From Certhia americana (lineage: Eukaryota > Chordata > Aves > Passeriformes > Certhiidae), in the NCBI GenBank assembly GCA_018697195.1, contig CM031869.1:13819431-13883430 (forward strand): a stretch of 64,000 nt of DNA, in the 5' to 3' direction. Position numbers and translations under genes: made by a program. A model generated the notes under the pieces. The model was not told where the DNA came from and searched no databases. It saw only the letters and a program-made list of their open reading frames with translations. Positions 52,213-64,000 of the stretch are shown piece after piece (the stretch's first letter is position 1; every line of letters begins with the position of its first letter).

Positions 52213-55200
52213 CTTTAACCCCATTCAGGCATGTTAAAATATAATTGCACAAAGAAATAATAATTCAGAAATTGAGCGTGCTTTCTTGCTCCTCTAGTGT
52301 ATTGTTATGGAAAATATGATGCCACTTTTGAGGGGGGTTTAAGAGATTCGGGGTAACTTGGAAGCTGCAGGCCTCAAAATCTGTAATGGACAACTCTAGA
52401 AGCCATGGAAATGGGGAGGAGGCCGGGAAGTGGGTGTGATTTCTCTTGAGTCCATGTAGTTTCGTGCCCTAGAAACATTCCAGAGGCCTTTACAGGGCTC
52501 AGCCATTTCTGAATAAGGGTGATCCAGCTGATTGAATGGTCTTTGTGTTTTCAGAGGTCTTTGTCTCAGCAAAATCTGTCACTAAATGCTTTCAGGGAAG
52601 CATCTCACCTAACACAGGGTAAGAGGAAAGGTTCCTGAATAGTGAGCAGAAGTTGGAGCTCCCCAATGAATTTTCACAGGATATCCAAATACTCAAAGAT
52701 GGTGGGGTAGGAAAGTAGGTGATGGTAGGGTGCTAAGAACAGGATCAGCTGGTGGAGAATCACAAAAGCACATGTGAGTCCAAGTGACAGGGGACCCTAG
52801 AGCAGAGAAATGTAAAGGGATATTCATGGCAAAAGCAGCTCCGATTGCTGGATTGGTGATGGATCATTACCTGTGTGCAGGGAGGAATGCTTACCTGTCA
52901 GAGCTCAGGAACAGGGAATGTTCACAGCTGAAGAAAGGAATAAAGAGTGAGAGAACGTTGTCTAAGGGGTGGGGTGGATCAAGCAGTTGATGAGATTTTA
53001 AAAGGGAAAGGGAAAAGTAAATGGGAGAAGGATGAAATAAGAGGAAAATCAAGGTCAGGGAATGTGAGCTATAAAAAGAGACTTGGTGAAGTACTTGAGT
53101 ACTTGGTAATTACAGCCACTGCTGGGACTGAGGGAACCAGCATGGCTTTTCTTAGGAAGCCAAATGAAGGAAGTGGCAGTAAAACAACATCAGAAAATTT
53201 GATGGAAGAGCTCTTATATTTCATTTTAAATCATAATCACTGTTTCTTTGTATCCTTAAAAGCTTTGTGTTTGACAATTGTTACTGTGGGCTGACCCAAG
53301 GAACCTTTTTGGCATCCTCTGGTTGGCTTTGCTTTGTTCATTCTACATTTTAACACTTTTTTCCCCCACACATCCCATTTACTTCTTTAATAAACAGTTG
53401 TATAATATATAATGACCTTTAATTTTCAGGGTACAAGATGCAGGTGTTCTTTATTTATATTTTTTACCATACACACATGCATAATTGCTTGATTGTGTTC
53501 TGTAGCATGAGTACTTCTGGACTTAATGCATCCTCTGGAAAATGATGGGCATTTCCTAGTCGTGTCACTTTTTTTCTTTAGTTCTCACAATGCTTCTTAG
53601 AGTTTATAAAAAAATGTGACAGATAATGACTTATACATTAAATTGGAGAAAGTTACTACTTTTTGTGGCTTATCATTATCCTTGAAAGATTTCAGAGTGG
53701 CTTTTGCCAGCTACATGACAAGAAAAGGTTGATCATGCTCTGGTCATGTTTTTTTGTCCTTTTGTTTTTTTAATTGTTTTATTATATTTTTAAGTTCCTT
53801 TTGAAACTTAACAGCAATGATTCAGACCTTTGAGAGACAGTAATTAAATGCAAGTATTTTGCTTAAATTTGGGCTTGGGTTAAAGAAGAAGATTTGAAGA
53901 TGCTTGTATGTAAGGCTTAGATCCCAGATAATTTTCAATCATTCATAGTTTTTTGCTAGCATTTTCTAGCTTCTTCTTTAAATATTTTAATCCCAGTCTT
54001 TAAAGAATATGCTGAATATGAAATATTTGCCAATGTCTTCTACTAATTAGGCTATAGAAGTTTCCTCTTGTTTGCCTGATTGGACACTTCTCTTGCTTCA
54101 AGCTCTGTAATTACAGGGTGGCTCCTCTACAGGTTTAAGATGAACCTTTTTGGATATGAGGAGCCACTCATTCATGTGTGTTGCCCTGTGCCCTTCACAA
54201 AAGCCATGCTTAATATATATGGGAAAAAATCATTTGCCTGAAAAAATTGCCTAATCAAATATTCTATCAAATGATCAATCTATTGTTGATATTATGAAGG
54301 CCTTTAATCTACAATAAATCTTTGTTAGAACTCATCAGAACTCCCAGTTTGAGAGAAATGTGATTATAGCACTCTTAAAATGACATTACATCATCGGGGT
54401 GATTGGTTTATCATTTGGAGAAGCGACATCAATCATAACTAGCATAACCACACAGCAAATGAATTCAACCTTTCTACTGCAGAACAATGACACAATAATT
54501 GCTCAAAATCAGACTTGAAATGAAATCAGAAAATGCACTTTCTTTAAATATGATGTTAACCTAATGGAATATATTATTAAAAATCATGTTTGAGGAAGTT
54601 CTATGTAATTAAAAATATGTGAAAATGTATTCCTTTTTTCTCTCATTAGAATCTGTTTCAGTTGCAGAATCATTTTCTATGCAACAAGATATTATGCTGG
54701 TTTAATTGAACTCCCATCACTTACATTCCTCTGCTTGTATTTCTTAATATAATATGCAGCACAATTATATGTGATGAAGGACAAGAGGTTTTTGAAATCT
54801 GGTGCACCTGCTGATAGTATTTTGAAAAACACAAACATTGTAGAAGGAAATGAGACCTTTTACCCACGAAAAGTTAGTGGATTTTTTTTTCCTTTTAAAA
54901 GAAGGTCAGTTCCTGCCATACCATTTCCTGAGATGATTTCTTACAGCTAACAGTAAGAATAGGATTATTTCTTCTTCTTGTATGTGTTTTGTATATTTTT
55001 TTTCTCATAATATAAGGTGACTGAGCTTGTTGAAATGCCATTTTAATGGCTTCAGTTGGAATACAATATAAGGCTGGGTTTCAACCTGACACAGAAAAAA
55101 GATAAAGGTTTTTGTTGTTTGCACCTTTACCTTTACTAGAAAGGATTTCTTTCTATTAAACCAAATTTTGAACACACAACACAAAAACAATTTGTTTGTT

Positions 55201-56218
55201 TGTTCATTTTTCAGTCTGAGTCAAAGACACAGGATAGACCTACTCACACATTAGGTTTTCATATAATTGATCCATAATTGGACACATTCATCAGCTTCAA
55301 CCACTCTAACAACGTGAAAGTAGAAGTAGAATGGTCTCTGGAGTATTTTGATTTGGGGGAAAATTCCAAACTGGGGTTTAGATATTGTTATGATTCCTAA
55401 GAACTTGCTGAAGTTTAACTGAAAGGGAGATGGTACCCATTTTTTTGGTGTTAATGTAGACACATTGGCTCAGGAACAATGATACAAACCATTTGGCTCA
55501 ATGTAACAGTATCTGCCCACAGAGTAATTTGGGCACTGCTTAGGAGACAGGGTTTGCTTGTGATTTTTTCACAAGCAGTTTTTGGCAGCAAAGGAGAGAA
55601 GACAAGAGAAGCAGGTTGGCTTGAAGAAAATAATTGTTGATCTTTAATGTTGTCTGTTAGAGCTGAAATAAAGAATACGACTCCTTTTGCTTATGAGCCA
55701 ATTGTGTGGAAATACCATGTAAAATATCAATATTCGTTATATTCAGTATAAATATCTAGATGGATCTCCTGTGTTCCACAGATACTACCTGTCTATAGAA
55801 TTTCATTATTATTAATGCGTAATTACCACCACCTCCATGCAGTTTAATCTATAGTTTGTAAAAATCTTTTCTGAAAGAAGCCAGAACTTTCATTAATTCA
55901 CTGTAGCTGGAGGACTTATTTTACATCCTCTTCTGGGAGTGCTTGGAAGTGTTTGTTTTATAGCCCTCTTACAATCTGTCATCAAATATAGAAGTATTTC
56001 CAGTTTCTATTCTATAATGCAAACCAAAATGCAGAAATATTGTCATCTTTAAGACATAAATGAATCCTATAGGAAAATAATTACATCCCTTCAGATGATT
56101 AAGCATCACCCTTTCCTGAATGGAGACCTCAGTTTTCTGTACCTATCATATCAACCTACAGAATAGAAAATTCATTGGCAGCCACAAAAATAGAGAATCC
56201 ATAGTGGGGTTTTGGGAT

Positions 56219-56234
56219 TTTTTTTTTTTTTTTT
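56219..56234. repeat. Poly-T run (16)
   Basis: Sixteen consecutive T after GGGTTTTGGGA. Simple low-complexity sequence. Confidence 0.88.
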
Positions 56235-58796
56235 AATCCTCATGAACCATTGCCTTTGGTTTACTTAAGAGACTAAAGAAAAGAGTTTGGATGGCTCAGC
56301 AGGTAATGGGGAAGAGCAACAAGGGAGAAAAGGAATTGGAATCTTCCCCTCTCCTTATCAATATTGCAGCTGGGGCCAGGAGAGAGCGTGTTGTTTTACT
56401 CTCCTGTTTGTTGTTTGTTCTTGTGTTTGTTTACTTTTGGTTTGGTTTTGTTTGATCTCTGTGCATCTTCTGAGATCAGGGAGGGAGGAACAGTAATCAG
56501 AAAGGAAATTTTGGCCTCCTCCACCATCACTTTTCTGTATATAATTGCTGTATATGATTAAGATTTCAGCAGCGTCTTTCAGAACCTCTTTCAGAATATT
56601 ACATTATTACATTGTAGAATTTGTCAATTTATGCTTAAAGCGGCAACAGTTAAAATCAGTTAAGGTTCCAGGTCTGGGGTTTCTATATTATTTCCTATAC
56701 TTTCCTATAACTGTCTCCAAGAGACAGCATTACAGCTGCGTGTACAATTCTCCTGAGAAAGGGTGATTCTTATCAATATATTCACAAGGAAATGCCATAA
56801 GGAACTTTCTTCTGATGTTGTTTTACAGCAATGCAGAAAAAGGTTGGTAGATTGATCTTTTTTATTTCTGTTTCCAAATTAAAAGTACATTATGTGTTTG
56901 TTTCTGCTATGGAGCCTGGCCTAGCTTTGAGGTTGTAAGCAGGAGTGTCTTTGTACACTTTGTATTGTTTAAAGAGTGTGTGGATGTAGCAGCAAGACCT
57001 CTAAATAAATAATTTTCTTCCAAATTTGTTACTAATACTTACATTCTGTAAATCCTTAATGACCATTCTCATTCTGCTGCATCTCTTGAGCAGAGAATCT
57101 AATTTTAGAGCTTAGAACTGGAATTAGAAATGAAGGGAACAGCATGAACAATGTTTTCCCTCTGAAACCGAAGGGTGTACTTTTTCTAAAGTATCAGCTC
57201 CATGTTGCTGCAACTATTACTGATATTATTGCTGCTGCTAATCTCTGTACCCTGTGTTGATGATGCCTGCAGATGTCTGAATTTCAGCCAGAAGACAGAA
57301 TTCTAGATATTAAGACACTGCAGAAACATTCTATTTACTAATTTATGAATTCATAATAACAACAGTCAAATCTTAAACATAAGGTTCAATGGTAATAAAA
57401 ATGATAATGAATTATGAAAAGTTATAGAATTGAGAACAGACTTGAATTTCATTGTTTATGGCTTTTTTTAAGTTCACCATTGTTTTGAGAGTTGGAGATA
57501 TTTTTTTTTTAGCTGCTTTTGATTGTTTAAGGTTTGTAAACCTGTTGAACTGGGAAACCCTGTAGCAATAAAAGCCCCCCAGCAAAGCAGCTGCAGCACA
57601 GACTTCCCAAGTTTCCATTTCTCTGTGTATTTTCTGTTTTCTGACAGCTGCCCTGATGGCTGGGACACAACTCAGTGGCTGTGGCCATTCAGGCCTTTTC
57701 TCATTACCAATGCTTATTCTGTCTCGTGGCAGCTACTTAGAGATCACCAGTAACTGGGAAACTTTGGAAAGCTTTTGAAACTTAAAGGCTCAATATAGCT
57801 GCTCTGTGTCATTGCACCGAGAAAGTCAGTGCCTGGACTTGGCACCTCGCTTGAAAACTGAAAGGCACTGAGGATACTGTGATTATAAGCAGAAAATATC
57901 TTTTTTTCTTTCCTTTTCTGTGTAGAAGTTAAAATGGTCTTTCTAATGGTTTCTGCTGTAAGTTATGCTGTCTAGGAAGAACTTCTCAGGTTTTCTAATA
58001 ATTTTTGATATAGAGGTTTTAATCTTCTGAACTGCATCTCCCTTTCATTGGCAGTGACACAGTTCTGACAACTTCCATAGTGGATAATGCTGCTGTTTAT
58101 GTGGAAAGGCAATATTTAGAAAACATTTCATGTTTTTAGCTGCCTACCAACATAATTTGGTAGCTGATTGAAAGTGAAGGGTTGAGCATATGCAAACTGT
58201 TTGCACTTCATGAGCTACAAAGTAGAGAACCTAAAATTTTGGGTATAATTTTTTTCAAAATTTTTCAATATTTTTGTACAGAAGGCTCTCTGGGTGGCTT
58301 GCTTGGCTGGTTTTGTAATAGCAGAGTGTTTAATAACTTCCTTCTTTCTCCCTATAAATCCAAATAAGTGCCATTACAAACACTTGAAAGCAAGGAGACA
58401 CTTTTCATCTGAGTCAATATCTTGTCTTATGGATTTTCTGATTTTGATATGCCATACACTTCTGGCTTATTTAAATGATAAATTGTGCATTTATCTAGTG
58501 CTTAATTATTACTCCTAGTTATAAAATTACATTAATGGATTTACAGTTTTGATACCTGTTTCTAATATGATTATAAATATTAGCATATTATCAGGCAAAC
58601 TGTAAATATATGTCACCTATTTATCACATTAACATCTCTAGAAAATCAGTTTGTCTCCATATAAAGCATGATGAAATCAATCAAAATTAGGACTTTTTTC
58701 CTTCAGAAGATACTCAGTCTTCTTTAAAAGGAGATGGGAAACTTCAGCACATCACTGGAGAAACTGATCAGTGGTTACTAATTATTCTCAGTGTTA

Positions 58797-58808
58797 TTTT
58801 TTTTTTTC
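58797..58808. repeat. Poly-T run (about 11)
   Basis: An uninterrupted T tract between GTGTTA and CTTGCCC. No retroposon body was recognised. Confidence 0.8.
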
Positions 58809-61800
58809 TTGCCCTATTAATGCCTGACTCTTTGTCTGGCAGTTCTCCCATGCATGTCTGCAACATCCCTTCAGCATAAACAGAAAGAAATCTGGACTCT
58901 GTCATTTTACTCTGAATATTTTTCCCTTTGTGTTCCCCTGCCACAGCCCTGTTGCCCTCTGGGAGCACATTCCCTAAAAGGGTTTGCACATACAGCTTTA
59001 TTGATGAAACTTCTGCTGAAAACAGTGCTCAACCCAGCAAAATATCCTTTCCTGTTACTAACCCCTCTCTTCAAATGCATAAGCCATGTTGTAAGGACTC
59101 CTGTGCCTGCATCACTGCATCTTCTGCTGCTGAATGCTTTTGCAGACCAGGGTTTTGTCTTTCTTACAGTCTCAACTTCAGCTACCTTGTGCAGACACTG
59201 CTACAGTGGGAATGTAATAAAATTCTGTGGTTCCTCCACTAAACAGCTGCTTTATTTTGGTGCAGTTACACAAATTTCTCCTGGGAGAACAAGCAGATGT
59301 TCAGATGGGCTGCACTCAGAGCTGAGCATGGTGTTTGATGGAGCTCTCTGGTGATGCTTTTTGCTCACACCCTTTGTGTCTGCCCTGTTGTGGCTGTGCA
59401 CAGCTGACACTGGGATGCTCCAAGGAGTAAGGACCTCCACTGCAAGTCTTGAACTGATCCAGTTCCTCTGGAGTTTGTAATTCCTACAATGTTTGAAACA
59501 ATTACGGACTAAAACTACAGATGAGGGTTTTTTTTTCTTCTCATGGAAGCAAATTAACCAAGCATTGCCTTTTTTATTACATTGCAAATATGCATAATTT
59601 ATGTTTCTGACAGATTGCTACACAGAAAGTCGAGGACTTTGAATGTTTGTAGAAGTTAATTACTGGCCTGAGTAAATGCTTAATTTTCAGATTGTTTCAC
59701 ATCAAGGCATAGAAGGAATCTTGTTCCATTTTGTCAACTCCCAAAGTGATTGCACAGCTCAGTCTGTCACATTCACACGTGAAGGAAATTTTGTCTCTTG
59801 CTCTGTTCCATTTGTTTGGATTTTGTGTTTTCTTCCAGTCTGTAGCAACGCATCACTTGCTCTCAGTTCCCCAGGCTGCTTTTATTGCAGTGACCTTTTC
59901 CATCCATGTAGGATGCTATTTGTCATTCCCCTCTCCTTGGATCCCTGCCTCACCCCACCAAGGTATTGCCTCACACGTTGCTCCTGTACAATGGTTCCTT
60001 TCTGTCTAATGCACTTGTGCTGGGTGTCATGGGGCTGGAACAGTGGGATCTTCAGAAACTGAGCTTTTCTCTCCTTTTATTCATGTCAGGGGTAATGATT
60101 TGTGAAATAAATAAATTAAATGCACACCTACAAGCAGAACTATAACAGCATCCCTACAATTGCAATGATAACTGATGCTTACCTTGCATAGTTTGGATAT
60201 GAAAAAAACAACCTAGTAAATCAAAAGGAAGGAAAATTGGCAGCTTGGTATGGAAATTGGATTGTTTTGAGAAGACTCCTTATACATGATGCTTTGCTAA
60301 TTTAGGAGCAATAACTAGAACACTGCGGAAAATGAAAATTACTTTTTATAAATAATAAAATATAATGTGTGGGCATAGAAGCCTATATGCCCCAAACCCC
60401 TAAAAGTTGGGATTCTTACTGTACTGATAGATTTTTCAAAATCTGAAAAAGGGGGATTGATTTGCTGTGAACTGCCATATCCCAAAAGCTCCATTTGTAA
60501 TAACAGAAAAATTCAGTATTGTCTGAACACTCCCTAAGGAAAAGATTTCTGACCCTGTTATTTTGAATGGTCCCCTTGGTCTTCAGACCTGGGGAACAGT
60601 TGTTAGCATGGAATGAAATGGGAACTCCCAACTACAAATACATGTGATTTGGGAAGAACTCAGAATATCTGGGCTCTAATATTGTGTAGTGAATTAATTA
60701 AATCTGTAATGTATATGATATGGTAATTATTTTGGGGTATTCAAATAGCTTACTCTACTGGAATCAGCAGGAATTCTGTGCACTGAACACCAGGCTAACT
60801 CCTCAGTTAAGTAATGAGGTGTGAAATGTTCTGCCTAACAAAGCAGTGTTGAACATGTTTGTTAATACTTTTTCCTTCAAACAGGTGGATAATTGTTTTA
60901 CTCAACAGAAACCTGTCAATTATAGGGACTAGCAAATATGGAAAGGTGTAGAAACTTTGTTAGCTTGTGAGCTTCAGGTTTATGCAAACATAACTTTAAA
61001 GAGTAAAACAATTATAATAATTTATAAAAGTTGAGAGGAGGGAGTTTGGGGAGTTGGAGCTCAAGTGGATGACTCTGAATGATATTCTCAGGGGCTGAGG
61101 CTGAGAACAGAGACCAGGCAAATAAAACCTTTGTGAGCCTGCCATGAAGGTTTCATCAACTCCTGGCACCTGCGTTTCCAGCTTATCTGAAAAAACTTGC
61201 TGCAAAACCATAAAGGAGTAAAATGGAGGCCAAACAAATAAAAATGCCATTGGTAAGGCTTACGAGGGATGAAAGAAGAAATTTGGACTTTTCCAATCAG
61301 TAAATTTGGTTAGGAATAAGATTATGAAACAATTCAATCTACAGGAGAATGAGGGTTAGGTTTTTTATCACTAAGTTTCAACCTTTGTGTTTTAATTTTC
61401 AGTGTGGGTAAAAATAAAAGGAAAAAACAATTAAATCATCAAAATGAAAGGTGAAAATATTTGTTTAAAAGTGTTCAAATGAAGTGGTTCTGAATTTGAA
61501 AAACTAAATCTTTATTGTTCCTGCATTTTCCAAGTCTGTCTCTTCATTCTCTATCTTTTTTCAGCTAAAAATGTAACAAAATTCAATTAGATATTTTTGA
61601 GTACTCTGTCTCCTTGTAGTCTGAGGCAGGCACTAGGCAGAAACAAGTTAGAAAACATCTATTTATTCTAAAATCCATGAGCTTAGAAGACATGTTAAGG
61701 CCAGTCAGTTATACTTGTGAGTGCTATCTGCAGCTGGAGAAGATGGTAAAGAGAGAAAAACAGGGCGCCTTGATGAAATTGAGGAGTTTCCAAGACTTAA

Positions 61801-63259
61801 ATTTCCAGTTTGAGACTGACTTGAAATCATGATGGGATTAGGAGGTGTAGTGGAGGGTGAAGTGTATGGACAGGGTGAGAACTGGTGGTTCTGGTGCTGC
61901 AGAAAGGCTGGTGAGGGTCTGTCCTTACAAAACTAATCTAAGGAAAAGACTGGAGGCTGGCTGGAAACTCACCTTGCCTATGTGCCCTGCCAGCAGCTGA
62001 AGGCCAGCCCATCCCACAGGTGGCACAGCTCTCCCTCCCAATGATGTACACGAGAAAGGGAGAGAATACAAATCACAAACAGTTCTCATCCAGATGTACA
62101 TAGATGGCCACAACACACGCTTCTTCCTTTGCCTTCCAACTACAGGCCAGTTCTAAATATCTTTTTCCTCCTGTTTATTTTCTGTTGTTGACGGCTGGAA
62201 GGATTCCACAGCCTTGATTCCTCAGTTCCTCTGCGAACATGCCAGAAACGCAAATGCATTAGAGACTCTTGTTTCAATTTCTTTTTTTGGAACAATTTCC
62301 ATTCATACCCTGCTGTCACAAAGCAACTGGTGCTGTTTCACAGCTCTTTATCAAGGCAGTTTTATTCTGAGGAGCTCCAGCAGTTGCTCATTGAGACCAG
62401 GAACCCCCCCAGTGCAGCTGAATATTGTGGGGAGCACCGAGCAGTCCCGTTGGGTTCAGCCAATGCCAACTGCTTCATGTTTAACATTTACATGTTCTGG
62501 AGCAAATTAGTGGATCCTGCTGGATCAGCAGCCTCTGCATCCAGTGGTTTCCTCACAGCATCATATAGATTGGTTTATAGAGTATTATTTTCTTTATAGA
62601 ACAGGAAGATTCAATTCAAATTTCCAAATTCCTAAGGGGTATAGAGGCATGAATTAAAAGTCTGGGTGGCTGGTTTGATGTTTGTTTGGTTTGGGGAGAA
62701 GGGTACCTGGGGGTTTGTGTTGGGTTCTTTGGGGATGTCTGAATATCCTCCTTAAATGCTTTCTCTTTTTTCTGGGAATCTTAAATTTTGGGCTGTTTTT
62801 TTAATAACCAGTTAGTTAGGTTCATTCGATCAACAAAAAAGTTGTTATAAATAAAAAACTTTGTCATTATAGACTTATATTGAGAGGATCTACAGAAATA
62901 TGACCATTAGATTTAAATCTGTAAAAATTTTGCTGTTGAACTACTTCTAATTTCCACAAAATGCTTTCAGGTGGTTTTATGAGAAAGCACCTAAAAAGTT
63001 AGAGAAAGCTGTACTGAAATTGTATTATTTCAGATTGTGGTTTCAATGTAGTATTATCAAAAACAGAAAAAGAATAAGCAAAGGTAACATAAAAAGAACT
63101 TCCTCCTCTAGTTTTTGTAACCCCATCATGTGTTTTCTAACCAAAACTCTCTGTATCTCCCCCAGTTAGTCTCCAGTCTGAGCCACTGTTAGATTTGTTT
63201 CATTTTTCCAGGCCTAAGTTTTTGTTTTCTCACTGCAGGGCAAAGACAGAGTAAATGTC

Positions 63260-63263
63260 CTGG
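63260..63263. repeat. Left target-site duplication (CTGG) of LTR copy B
   Basis: CTGG immediately precedes the TGATGCC terminus and is repeated right after GGCATCA at 63702-63705. Confidence 0.75.
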
Positions 63264-63701
63264 TGATGCCCGGAGTTTTAGCTTTTATGTTTTTCAGATC
63301 CTGTGCTGCACTAGTGTGTAACTCTGAACTCCATACAGAATGTGAGTAACTCTCTTCACAGTTTGGTCAGACAAAACAATTCTTCCAGGCCTAAGAGCCA
63401 AGGACACCATCACAGCCTCAAAAAGCCTGAAAAGTACAAACAAAAGTGAAGTGGGGGGAGCAAACTGGGCGGGGGTGTGACTTGAATTCCCTGAAGCTGT
63501 AATTGGAAAATTAACCCCAACATGCTAATGGACCAAACTTTTATCTGTCTGAGAAACTCGTGACCATTGTCCATCTTGGGTGTAGCCTCTGCCAGGCTTT
63601 TGAGTGCCCAAGGTGTATCTGTTAAAGGCCTTTAATAACCCCCCACTTTATTCTTTTAGCTCTGTCTAGCCCCTGCTCTAGGTACCCACTCCAAGGCATC
63701 A
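63264..63701 (+). mobile_element. Solo LTR of an endogenous retrovirus, sense copy (copy B)
   Basis: This is a 438-bp second copy of the LTR at 12868-13292, in inverted orientation. Its ends are a perfect 7-bp inverted repeat, TGATGCC (63264-63270) and GGCATCA (63695-63701). It is flanked by the 4-bp duplication CTGG (63260-63263 and 63702-63705). Read on the + strand, a TTTAATAA stretch, a CACTTTATTC block and a CTCTGTCTAG block occur in the last 90 bp, consistent with a decayed polyadenylation signal and U5, so I take + as sense. Compared with copy A it keeps about a dozen extra bases, mainly around 63340-63355, and a GC-rich insertion in the C-run near 63470. No internal retroviral sequence adjoins it. 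The similarity to copy A implies fairly recent activity of the parent family. Confidence 0.85.
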
Positions 63702-63705
63702 CTGG
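63702..63705. repeat. Right target-site duplication (CTGG) of LTR copy B
   Basis: CTGG follows the GGCATCA terminus and matches 63260-63263. It differs from the GTGG pair around copy A, so the two LTRs are independent insertions. Confidence 0.75.
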
Positions 63706-64000
63706 GTAGGAGCAGTGGGAGCTTCCCAGAGCAGCCCAGCCATGAGAGGGGCTCTCCAGGCCACTGTGCTCCTGTAGAAACTGCCCACTTCATATTTTCA
63801 TAAGATTTAATGCTTTCTTCCACCTTTGATTTGCACTTTGGGGTCTGTTGAATGTATGAGACATGGTTAATTTAATAGTACAACAACAATATGTGAATGT
63901 TGCTGCGTATTCCCATGAGGGGAGCTCACAGGGATGGAGCAGAGATGGAGCAAATTGCTCAGATGGGGAAGGAGCTGTGGCTGGGCACTGCCTGCTCTGA

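Larger units (their letters stand above)
52213..63259. other. Intron segment, mainly unique sequence
   Basis: No further TENM2 exon or other gene recognised. ORFs of 128-166 codons at 58854-59354 and 59676-60062 look like chance reading frames in a GC-richer patch: they are Cys/Leu/Ser-rich and overlap other frames of similar length. Confidence 0.55.
51045..64000 (+). other. TENM2: TENM2 downstream intron (partial, at least 12.9 kb)
   Basis: The next teneurin-2 coding block should begin with a phase-1 Gly followed by PPNHHSQ-like residues. I did not find it between 51045 and 64000, so this stretch is treated as one incomplete intron. It holds a CR1 remnant close to the exon (52.0-52.2 kb), poly-T runs at 56.2 and 58.8 kb, and a sense-oriented solo LTR at 63264-63701. 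ORFs of up to 166 codons occur but show no family features. Confidence 0.75.

Noticed and set aside
58854..59354. 166-codon ORF on the + strand, longest in the window
   Set aside because: Its composition (Ser/Leu/Cys/His-rich) and overlap with a 104-codon ORF in another + frame fit a chance ORF in a GC-richer patch. No splice or promoter context was seen.
12868..63701. The LTR pair as the two ends of one 50-kb provirus
   Set aside because: The copies are in opposite orientation, have different target duplications, and enclose a host exon.

Overview
This window is vertebrate nuclear DNA, almost certainly from a bird. The only protein-coding sequence I can support in 64 kb is one 210-bp exon on the + strand (50835-51044). 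It has textbook splice sites and encodes part of the proline/serine-rich intracellular N-terminal region of a teneurin, best matching teneurin-2 (TENM2). The rest reads as intron: at least 50.8 kb of the intron before the exon and at least 13.0 kb of the intron after it. Bird is inferred from the protein match, from two decayed stretches that look like 3' ends of CR1 retroposons (the dominant bird LINE), and from sparse interspersed repeats. A songbird is possible, but I cannot prove it from sequence alone.

Layout. 1-12867 is AT-rich intron with a (T)15(G)15 tract at about 5.45 kb, a small ATCTACTATT-type tandem patch at 5.9 kb and a poly-A run at 7.5 kb. 12868-13292 is a solo retroviral LTR in antisense orientation, with 4-bp target duplications. 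13293-50834 is intron with simple repeats, several perfect or near-perfect palindromes, a CR1 remnant at 21.9 kb, GC-richer patches at about 30.7, 32.3 and 44.9 kb, and T/G- or A/C-asymmetric tracts at 47.1 and 50.1 kb. 50835-51044 is the TENM2 exon. 51045-63263 is intron with a second CR1 remnant at 52.0-52.2 kb. 63264-63701 is a second copy of the same LTR, in the opposite orientation and with its own 4-bp target duplication. 63702-64000 is more intron.

Functionally there is one gene here. The exon is symmetric (phase 1 on both sides, 70 codons), so it can be skipped without a frameshift. Two TGCATG motifs, the binding site of RBFOX splicing factors, lie about 350 and 400 nt beyond its donor site. 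The two LTR copies are about 97% identical by eye, form an inverted pair about 50 kb apart and bracket the exon. This is the most unusual structure in the window. I found no novel multi-gene system, no CRISPR array, no RNA gene and no intact mobile element. The other open reading frames look like chance ORFs in intron sequence.
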